Shown in pieces: positions 57,916-64,000 of a DNA stretch of 64,000 bases. The position numbers and the translations under genes are program-made. The notes below the pieces were generated by a model, which was not told the DNA's origin, did no database searches, and saw only the letters and a program-made list of their open reading frames with translations. Within the stretch, counting starts at the first letter, position 1; each line of letters starts with the position of its first letter. This DNA is from an uncultured Planctomycetaceae bacterium (GTDB lineage: Bacteria > Planctomycetota > Planctomycetia > Planctomycetales > Planctomycetaceae): positions 62,001 to 126,000 of the forward strand of contig CALSLT010000029.1 in NCBI GenBank assembly GCA_943787265.1, in the 5' to 3' direction.

Positions 57916-59232
57916 ATGACTGGCCGTTTCGTTTCATTCTGTTCAACAGTTCTTCTCCTTGCCGGAGCGGCTTCCGCACAGGCACAAGGACCTCAACTAT
58001 GGGGCGATCCCGGATCGCATCCATACGAGGTTCAAGGGCCGGCGTGGTACTCGCCTGGTGAGATGCAGGGACCGAGCTCCGGCTATCAACCCTGGACACC
58101 TCCGTACCAACCCGGTCCGGCAAACAGGTCCTGGGACAACGTCAGTGGAAACCCTGACAATGGTTGGAACTACGAAGACACTCCGCTCGACGAGTTCTTA
58201 GGTGACGTCGCCAGGAACTCGTACTTCCGCATGGAGTACCTGCACTACGCCTTCAAGAATCCAAGCGACCGCTTGTTGGGTTCGGCCATCCTGTCGCAGG
58301 CCGATCCAAGTGTTCCATTCGATATCACCGACTCGGGTGGGCAATTGGCAGGCCAGGCACGTGTACCAACGACCGGCGACCTGCAATACCCAGACGGATC
58401 AGGCATTCGTGGCACGATCGGAATTCCACTGGTCGGCGGAGCTTTGGAAGCCAACATCTTCTACTTCGACCAGGTTGAAGACCGCAGCTTCATCGACCGT
58501 CTGGGAGATCAAACTACAAATAACCCATTCAACGATCCGGACCCGCCAGCGCAGTTTCTTGCCACCAGCACACTGACGAATGGCCAACTCGGCAACAACC
58601 TGCTTATCTATGATGATTCATTCTCCTCGACCACGAAGGCCGACTTGTGGGGTTCTGAAATCAACTACATCTTCGACGCCTACCTGCCCGAACCGATGTT
58701 CCAGATACGGCCAATGTTCGGATTCCGATACCTTGATTTCAACGAAGAACTTCATCAGGTTGGAGTGTTCGATCAACAAGACCTTCTCGTCACTCCGCTC
58801 GTCAGTCAAATTTCTTCGTACTCCGAAAACAGCATCTATGCTCCACAGATCGGATTACGGGCAGAAATGGTCAGCCGCTGGCTGACACTGGGCATCGAGC
58901 CAAAGCTGGCTGCAGGCGTCAATGTTTATGAAACGTCAGTCATCACACAGTCGCTTAGAAGTCCTGGCGACCCACTGACAAAGACAACAGAGTCCGGAGA
59001 GGAGTTTTCCTGGGTCGGAGAACTCAGCCTGTACGCCAAACTTCACATCCGGCAGAACTTCGCAATCACTGTCGGCTACCAGGCGACCGTCATGAACCAG
59101 ATCGCCCGACCACACTCCAGCATCCTTTACAACGACAACGGAGCAAACGCTGACCCGGCAATTGTCACCAAATCGTCGCATGAACGATTCGACTTCGGCG
59201 GCATCAACGTTTCCGGAGAACTCCGCTTCTAA
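57916..59232 (+). CDS. BBP7-type outer-membrane beta-barrel protein
   Basis: Exported barrel protein. Signal peptide: MTGRFVSFCSTVLLLAGAAS then AQAQ. The ATG at 57916 has AGGA about nine bases before. After a proline-rich linker (YQPWTPPYQPGPANRSWDNV) the barrel starts near residue 100 (YFRMEYLHYAFKNPSDRLLG, IRGTIGIPLVGGALEANIFY, WGSEINYIFDAYLPEPMFQI, PMFGFRYLDFNEELHQVGVF) and ends with a strand pattern FDFGGINVSGELRF that closes on Phe. 438 residues. Resembles the BBP7 family of planctomycetes. Function unknown. Confidence 0.85.
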   Translation: MTGRFVSFCSTVLLLAGAASAQAQGPQLWGDPGSHPYEVQGPAWYSPGEMQGPSSGYQPWTPPYQPGPANRSWDNVSGNPDNGWNYEDTPLDEFLGDVARNSYFRMEYLHYAFKNPSDRLLGSAILSQADPSVPFDITDSGGQLAGQARVPTTGDLQYPDGSGIRGTIGIPLVGGALEANIFYFDQVEDRSFIDRLGDQTTNNPFNDPDPPAQFLATSTLTNGQLGNNLLIYDDSFSSTTKADLWGSEINYIFDAYLPEPMFQIRPMFGFRYLDFNEELHQVGVFDQQDLLVTPLVSQISSYSENSIYAPQIGLRAEMVSRWLTLGIEPKLAAGVNVYETSVITQSLRSPGDPLTKTTESGEEFSWVGELSLYAKLHIRQNFAITVGYQATVMNQIARPHSSILYNDNGANADPAIVTKSSHERFDFGGINVSGELRF

Positions 59233-59267
59233 TCGAACAAGTACCGCTTCACTGAATCAAACAACAC

Positions 59268-59303
59268 AAAGACCGCCCTGCGAATCGCACGGCGGTCTTT
59301 TTT
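59268..59303 (+). terminator. Rho-independent terminator after the BBP7-type gene
   Basis: AAAGACCGCC (59268-59277) and GGCGGTCTTT (59291-59300) form perfect arms, followed by TTT. Ends the barrel gene and separates it from hemB. Confidence 0.85.
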
Positions 59304-59432
59304 GTTAGTAGCAAACGATTGCTTCGCAAGCCGATGCTCCACAGAATCCCGCGATGCTCGTCACAACTGACCCGTTGGTCTTGTACGAGAGCGGCTTAAG
59401 ATTTTGTGTGCAAATGCTGGAGCTTGTCCTGA

Positions 59433-60458
59433 ATGTCAACTTTCGATCTCGCAGCCGGTGGTGATCCGGATCTTATTTCAAGACCTCGCCGCAATCGTCG
59501 CACGTCAGCTATTCGCTCGATGTGTCGCGAAACGAAGCTGGAAGTCAGCCAACTCATCTACCCGATGTTTCTGCACGCCGATGCGGACGACGTTCCAATT
59601 GCATCGATGCCCGGTCAGACCCGCTGGTCGCTCGATGGCCTGGCCAGCGAAGCAAAGCGAGTTTACGACCTCGGCGTCGACAAGGTTGTCATCTTTCCGA
59701 AGGTGGACGAGTCACTGAAAACTCGCACGGGCGACGAAGCATTTAATCCGGACGGCTTAATTCCAGAAGCAATCAAGCGAATTAAAAACGCATCGCCCGA
59801 CACTTGTGTGGTGACCGACGTCGCCCTCGACCCGTACAGCAGCGATGGCCACGACGGAATCGTTTCCGACGAAGGCGAGGTCCTCAACGACGAAACCGTC
59901 GCCGTTCTCTGCGAGCAGGCACTCTCCCATGCGAGAGCTGGGGCTGACATCGTCGCCCCCAGTGACATGATGGATGGCCGAGTCGGCAGCATTCGAGCCG
60001 TGCTCGATCAGGAAGGCTTCTCGCATACGTCGATCATGTCTTACACGGCCAAGTATGCGTCAGCGTTTTACGGCCCGTTTCGTGGAGCGTTGGACTCGGC
60101 CCCGAAAGAGTCCAGTGATCGTCCGATTCCCAAAGACAAGTCGACCTACCAGATGGACCCGGCAAACGTTCGCGAAGCGCTGCGTGAACTGGAACTCGAC
60201 GAGGGCGAAGGTGCCGACATCGTCATGGTGAAACCAGCGGGCGCTTACCTCGACATCATCAGAGCGTTGCGCGACGAAACAAATCTTCCCGTCGCGGCGT
60301 ACCAGGTCAGCGGCGAGTATCTGATGATCAAGTCCGCCGCCGAAGCTGGCTGGCTGGACGAAAAGGCTGTCGTCCTCGAATCACTTCTTGGCATTCGACG
60401 AGCCGGCGCGGACATCATCCTGACTTACTTCGCACCACAAGTCGCAGAGTGGCTGTAA
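59433..60458 (+). CDS. hemB: Delta-aminolevulinic acid dehydratase (porphobilinogen synthase)
   Basis: Joins two 5-aminolevulinates to porphobilinogen, the first common step of heme and other tetrapyrroles. Seen: RRNRRTSAIRSM, the loop VALDPYSSDGHDGIVSDEGE, ADIVAPSDMMDGRVGSIR, catalytic Lys207 (SYTAKYASAFYGPF) and Schiff-base Lys267 (IVMVKPAGAYLDI). In the loop, the three Cys of zinc-type enzymes are absent (ALDPYSSDGH where DVCLCEYTSHGHCG is usual), so this is the magnesium-type, zinc-independent form. 341 residues, normal. It is separated from aroDE by 41 bp, convergent. Confidence 0.95.
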   Translation: MSTFDLAAGGDPDLISRPRRNRRTSAIRSMCRETKLEVSQLIYPMFLHADADDVPIASMPGQTRWSLDGLASEAKRVYDLGVDKVVIFPKVDESLKTRTGDEAFNPDGLIPEAIKRIKNASPDTCVVTDVALDPYSSDGHDGIVSDEGEVLNDETVAVLCEQALSHARAGADIVAPSDMMDGRVGSIRAVLDQEGFSHTSIMSYTAKYASAFYGPFRGALDSAPKESSDRPIPKDKSTYQMDPANVREALRELELDEGEGADIVMVKPAGAYLDIIRALRDETNLPVAAYQVSGEYLMIKSAAEAGWLDEKAVVLESLLGIRRAGADIILTYFAPQVAEWL

Positions 60459-60499
60459 CGGCGGCACACCTCAAGCCTTCGTCTCGATACTGGCCCACT

Positions 60500-61996
60500 C
60501 TACGGCAGGTCACCCAGCGGAGAGATTGCACGTCGGACTGTCATACGCATCTGATCGAGCGGGCCGGGCTGGCCGGTAAACATCTCGAACTGCTGTGCCG
60601 CCTGGCGGACGAACATCTCGATACCGGACACGGTTCGGCACCCTTTGGCGTTAGCATCCTTGATCAGCAATGTTGTTTCCGGATTGTAGACCGTGTCGAA
60701 GACGACCATGTTTTCGGTCAGCCAATGCTCGGCGTACGGAGTGTCATCAACGTTTGGGTGCATCCCGACTGGCGTGCAGTTGATAAGAACGTCGGGTTCG
60801 CCAGCGCCTCGGTTTTCCCAGCTACAATGCTGGCAACCGATTTCGTCCGCCAGCGAGATCGCCCGTTTGTGAGTCCGGCCAGCGATCGTCACGATCGCTC
60901 CTGAACGAACCATCGCCAGCGCAACAGCTCGAGCGGCCCCACCAGCGCCAAGGAGCATCACCTTCTGCCCCACAAGGCTTGCTTCGTTTGGATTTTCCTT
61001 GTCGATTCCGATCAGCACGGACGTTAGCGCCGCGTCGTAATCGGTGTTTTCTGAGTGCCAATCATCAACTTCGCTCCGAAGCAACGTGTTGGCGGCGCCG
61101 ATGGCCCGAACCGACTCGGATGAAACCTGCGAGTAGTCGGCAGCTGCCTGCTTATGCGGAATCGTGACGCTGAAGCCTCGCATGCCGATACTGTCGAGGG
61201 CATCCAGCGACTTCGCGAGTGTGTCCTGCGGAACACGCAACGGTAAATAGACGGCGTCGACGCCAGCAGCCTGAAACGCAAAATTATGAACCAGTGGACT
61301 GAGACTGTGACCGATCGGATCTCCGATCACTCCAAAGATCTGCGTGTCCGGTGTGATCTCGTCGTATCGAAAAATGTCTCGCATCTCTTCGAACGAAAGC
61401 TGTCCCGGCGCGAGTTCCCGATCGCGGCTGAACGTTGCGTACGTGATCGGTGAGCCAAATCGTCCGCAAAGAATTCGACTGAAAAGTCCCATCTCGCCCA
61501 TGCAGAATCCGATAGTCGGGATGTCCGACCTCTTCGAAATCTCCAGCATCTTCGCCGCGTCACCGGGCGAGTTTGCCAAGGTCACGATCTTGATGATGTC
61601 CGGATCGAGCTTGGCCATTCGAGCGTGAATCTGCTCGATGTCGGGTGGCGTTTCTTCAAAGTTGTGATAGCTGATGATCCGCTTGGTATCACCGTATCGC
61701 GGAACAGATTTCGCAATGTCTTCTTCGATGTCGACGTAGTCAACGCCCGCAACGATTGCAGACCGCAGGATGGTCATCCGCTGATCTTCAGTTCCGCGCC
61801 ATCGTCCTCCGTCTTCGCGACGCCGACACGTGATGATGACGGGCGTCGGGCGGTTATCGATCAGACGCGCAAGATCCGGTATCCGAGACAACCAGTCCAG
61901 CCGCAACTCGACGAGCTTCGCTCCTCGATCAGCAAGGGCTCGGTGCTCCAAGGTAATCATCTTGTGCCGAGTTCGGCCGATACTAACGCAAATCAT
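60500..61996 (-). CDS. aroDE: Bifunctional 3-dehydroquinate dehydratase / shikimate dehydrogenase
   Basis: A fused type I AroD and AroE, catalysing two consecutive steps of the shikimate pathway. N-terminal AroD: LVELRLDWLSRIPDLARLI, VIITCRRREDGGRW, YVDIEEDIAKS, and the Schiff-base Lys in DIIKIVTLANSPGDA. C-terminal AroE: FGVIGDPIGHSLSPLVHNFA, FSVTIPHKQAAADY, GAANTLLR, ENTDYDAALTSVL, LGAGGAARAVALAMV and GMHPNVDDTPY. The ATG at 61996 starts MICVSIGRTRHK. About 498 residues, as in plants and planctomycetes. Fusion is known in several bacteria. No other aro genes nearby. Confidence 0.95.
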   Translation of the reverse strand: MICVSIGRTRHKMITLEHRALADRGAKLVELRLDWLSRIPDLARLIDNRPTPVIITCRRREDGGRWRGTEDQRMTILRSAIVAGVDYVDIEEDIAKSVPRYGDTKRIISYHNFEETPPDIEQIHARMAKLDPDIIKIVTLANSPGDAAKMLEISKRSDIPTIGFCMGEMGLFSRILCGRFGSPITYATFSRDRELAPGQLSFEEMRDIFRYDEITPDTQIFGVIGDPIGHSLSPLVHNFAFQAAGVDAVYLPLRVPQDTLAKSLDALDSIGMRGFSVTIPHKQAAADYSQVSSESVRAIGAANTLLRSEVDDWHSENTDYDAALTSVLIGIDKENPNEASLVGQKVMLLGAGGAARAVALAMVRSGAIVTIAGRTHKRAISLADEIGCQHCSWENRGAGEPDVLINCTPVGMHPNVDDTPYAEHWLTENMVVFDTVYNPETTLLIKDANAKGCRTVSGIEMFVRQAAQQFEMFTGQPGPLDQMRMTVRRAISPLGDLP

Positions 61997-62126
61997 GATG
62001 GCAGTTTTTCTCGGAGCCGAGTGATAGACCGACGATGCCTGTGCAAAGCCGCGGGTCAAAGACCATAGCTACCCACGCCGACGATACCAATCGGAACGGC
62101 ATCGATTAACGACCGAATGGCCGGCA

Positions 62127-62372
62127 TCACTCACTTCGCTGAATGGGAATCTCGAAGCTGGTCGATGTCGCATCCGGCCAGGCGATGTCCGACAGACGCG
62201 AACCGAGCAAAGACCTCGCGACATCTTTCGCCTGGTCATCACTGATGTCCAGACTTTGTTCAGACGCGAGTTCACTGATCGCTCTGGTCATGCCGGACAT
62301 GACTCGACGAGCGGCACGCTGGTCCGTGACGATCGTTTTGATAAGCGTTCGGAGTTCCTGATCACTTGCCAT
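62127..62372 (-). CDS. Small hypothetical protein
   Basis: 81 residues, starting MASDQELRTLIKTIVTDQRA, helical and charged. Downstream of the membrane protein gene at 62853, separated by 37 bp, same strand, so likely one transcript. No family recognised. Confidence 0.6.
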   Translation of the reverse strand: MASDQELRTLIKTIVTDQRAARRVMSGMTRAISELASEQSLDISDDQAKDVARSLLGSRLSDIAWPDATSTSFEIPIQRSE

Positions 62373-62409
62373 CGCAACCTGCCTTCGGGTTTCGAACCGA
62401 ATTCCGGGA

Positions 62410-62853
62410 TCAGTGAGCTGCGGCGTGACCGTGGTCAGCCGGCTCTTCGTCTTCGTGCTTGAAGCAGATCAGTGATCCACAGGCACCGCTTAACTGGACC
62501 GAACCGCAAAGGAACATGATCGAAAACAGAGCGCTCACGTAAACCGTTTTGCCAACAAAGTTGCTCAGGCTGAGACCAAACACGTGGTGCACACCGTCGA
62601 CCGGCGGCGAGATCAGCCCCCAAATCAGAATCATCATCAAGCCGATGAAGGCAAGCCCCGTCCAGCCACCTTTGAGCAAGACCGCTCGATACTTCACCCA
62701 GTTGACTGCGAGCGACCAGAACGCAACCCATGCGATCAAAGGCGTCCACGGTAGCACCAATTTAAACAGAATTGTGGCTAGAACCCATATCGAGCTGACT
62801 AAGTCGAGAAGACTGCGACCAAGCGTGATTTCTTCCAAAGGAATCTGTTCCAT
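62410..62853 (-). CDS. Membrane protein of unknown function
   Basis: 147 residues with about four hydrophobic segments (for example VLPWTPLIAWVAFWSLAVNW, LAFIGLMMILIWGLISPP, GKTVYVSALFSIMFLCGS) and a C-terminal tail rich in His and acidic residues (HEDEEPADHGHAAAH), which may bind metal. No family recognised. Paired with the small gene at 62127. Confidence 0.7.
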   Translation of the reverse strand: MEQIPLEEITLGRSLLDLVSSIWVLATILFKLVLPWTPLIAWVAFWSLAVNWVKYRAVLLKGGWTGLAFIGLMMILIWGLISPPVDGVHHVFGLSLSNFVGKTVYVSALFSIMFLCGSVQLSGACGSLICFKHEDEEPADHGHAAAH

Positions 62854-63208
62854 TGTGGAATTCCCAAAATCTGTTTGTTTAAGTCAGATCAATCATTCTG
62901 CGAGCAACATCGGCAGACCGCCCAACAGGCACGCGGTTTATCAGATTCCTCGCACGTGATCCAGCGAGCGAACGATCCTCGCAGGCTTGGCCTGGCTCGC
63001 GATGACTTTCCCGATCAGGCCGTCTCAACAGGATCTTCCAGTCAAGCGCGCTACAATGTGCGGGACTGGTCGTTTTGGCCGGGCTCGCCTTGCAATCGCT
63101 TCACTCGGCGGGTGCAATGGCACAATTGCGTCAAAAAGCTGACTGAATTTTGTGAACACACCGGAAGAACGTTATCACTCCACGTCATTTTCCGTTTCGG
63201 TTCTCAGT
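62854..63208. other. Intergenic gap with no recognised gene
   Basis: 355 bp between divergent genes. It should hold both promoters. A TACAAT at 63052-63057 resembles a -10 but has no fitting -35. I see no repeat, hairpin with T-run or RNA gene. Confidence 0.4.
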
Positions 63209-63652
63209 ATGAAATGCGGGTCAACAATACGAAACGCCAGTTGCTGGCTATCCATCGCCGTCGCAACTGCGACTTGCGGCTGCGGAGATTCCGGCATCCC
63301 TCGGCAAGCCGTTCACGGTCGAATTGCGGGCGCAGAGGGCCGATCCGGACTTGTCGACTTTGTCCCGCGTGACAGTACCCAGGGGCCTGCCGCGAGAGCA
63401 TCACTCGTCGACGGCGAATACCAGTTCAGTCGCTCGGATGGGCCGGTTCCGGGAGACTACACTGTCATCATACAACTGGAAGTTTCTCAGGATCTGGCTT
63501 CCGGAGTCGCTGTGTTTAAGGGAATCGAAATTCCGGAGAATTCCGGAGCTAAGATTCCGCAAGAGTACGAAGCGGTTGCGTCTCTGCCGGTTTCCGTTCC
63601 GGATGGCAGCGAGGCGACACTTCAAGTTGATCTGAAACTGCCAGAGACATAA
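63209..63652 (+). CDS. Secreted or lipid-anchored protein, transthyretin-like
   Basis: The ATG at 63209 begins MKCGSTIRNASCWLSIAVAT; a CGCGDSG near residue 24 is a possible lipobox. The mature part has carboxypeptidase regulatory/transthyretin-like strands: HGRIAGAEGRSGLVDFVP, SLVDGEYQFSRSDGPVPGDY and TVIIQLEVSQDLA. About 147 residues. Small lipoproteins like this often lie next to DUF1559 genes in planctomycetes, as here (81 bp away). Confidence 0.7.
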   Translation: MKCGSTIRNASCWLSIAVATATCGCGDSGIPRQAVHGRIAGAEGRSGLVDFVPRDSTQGPAARASLVDGEYQFSRSDGPVPGDYTVIIQLEVSQDLASGVAVFKGIEIPENSGAKIPQEYEAVASLPVSVPDGSEATLQVDLKLPET

Positions 63653-63733
63653 GCATCGCGAGTACCATTCTTCCCTGTGACGCATGTTGGTTCACAGAAC
63701 GAGTATTCTGATTGCGACGGATTGTCACAAAAA

Positions 63734-64000
63734 ATGAATTCAGCAAATCGCAAACGTGGCTTCACGCTGATTGAGCTGCTGGTCGTCATCGCGATCATTG
63801 CGATTCTCATTGCGCTGCTGTTGCCTGCCGTGCAACAAGCTCGCGAGGCTGCTCGACGAAGCCAGTGCAAAAGCAACCTCAAGCAATGGGGCATCGCAAT
63901 CCACAACTACCACGATGCTCACACTGCGATGCCAATGGGCAAGGTTGCACTCAGACACTGGACCTTCCGATCAATGCTGCTGCCGTACGTCGACCAGGCC
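63734..64000 (+). CDS. DUF1559 family protein with prepilin-type N-terminus (3' partial)
   Basis: Begins MNSANRKRGFTLIELLVVIA: a prepilin leader (KRG / FTLIELL), hydrophobic helix and the DUF1559-typical LLLPAVQQAREAARRSQCKS, NLKQWGIAIHNYHDA, MPMGK. The leader is expected to be cut at the G before FTLIE by a PilD-like peptidase. Only the first 89 residues are in the window; such proteins usually run to about 300-400. Planctomycetes carry dozens. Confidence 0.93.
   Translation, partial: MNSANRKRGFTLIELLVVIAIIAILIALLLPAVQQAREAARRSQCKSNLKQWGIAIHNYHDAHTAMPMGKVALRHWTFRSMLLPYVDQA

Overview
The window looks like chromosomal DNA of a planctomycete (Planctomycetota, Pirellulales/Planctomycetales-like). 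The evidence is the set of family types seen together: a DUF1559 protein with a type IV pilin-like N-terminus, a DUF1501 protein, a BBP7-like outer-membrane barrel, a very large PQQ-propeller protein, a BlaI/M56 pair with a carboxypeptidase-regulatory tail, Na+-NQR and a fused AroDE. I see no rRNA, tRNA or CRISPR array.

Layout. 1-2.5 kb: the tail of a Na+-translocating NADH:quinone reductase operon (nqrD partial, nqrE, nqrF). 2.6-10.6 kb: a UvrD-type helicase, then a lipoprotein and a 1540-residue PQQ-propeller protein on the minus strand. 10.9-14.3 kb: peptidoglycan precursor genes murC-murB-ddl. 14.3-15.4 kb: an intact IS5-family element with perfect inverted repeats and a -1 frameshift signal, abutting a nested palindromic repeat. 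15.4-22.6 kb: a secreted TIM-barrel isomerase, a BlaI-M56 sensor pair behind a twin-dyad operator, a rhomboid protease, a pectate lyase and a RidA protein. 22.6-31.1 kb: a surface-glycan island (GT39, two GT2, a methyltransferase, a CgeB-like GT, a GT4, and wecB), with its middle part frame-disrupted. 31.1-37.2 kb: hisD and a minus-strand ABC-2 exporter operon with a large membrane partner. 37.5-43.6 kb: a secreted protein, feoA-feoB, a FabD-like acyltransferase and a broken DUF1501 gene. 43.9-51.5 kb: a secreted orphan, an Rrf2 regulator divergent from a protoglobin, HemQ, an SLC13 transporter and a GlmU-like nucleotidyltransferase. 51.8-59.2 kb: a 1159-residue inverse-autotransporter-like beta-helix protein, small genes, an HNH endonuclease and a BBP7-type barrel. 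59.4-64 kb: hemB, aroDE, two small genes, a lipoprotein and the start of a DUF1559 gene.

How the genes work together. Several themes recur: envelope building (mur genes, glycosyltransferases, wecB, outer-membrane proteins), iron/heme and gas sensing (feoAB, hemB, hemQ, Rrf2-protoglobin), and membrane energetics (Na+-NQR, SLC13). Regulatory DNA I can support directly includes two perfect dyads before blaI and a perfect 28-bp palindrome between the Rrf2 and protoglobin genes.

Quality caveat. About two dozen single-base frameshifts fall in ten genes, all between about 17 and 44 kb. The flanks (1-17 and 44-64 kb) are clean. Many of the breaks that I could reconstruct are one-base changes in or next to short runs of one base. 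This may be draft-sequence error, real decay, or both, so the 'pseudogene' labels here mean 'reading frame disrupted in this sequence'. No single locus can be called a wholly new system from sequence alone. The best leads are the inverse-autotransporter-like adhesin, the Rrf2-protoglobin operator, the coupled ABC exporter operon and the nested palindromic element.
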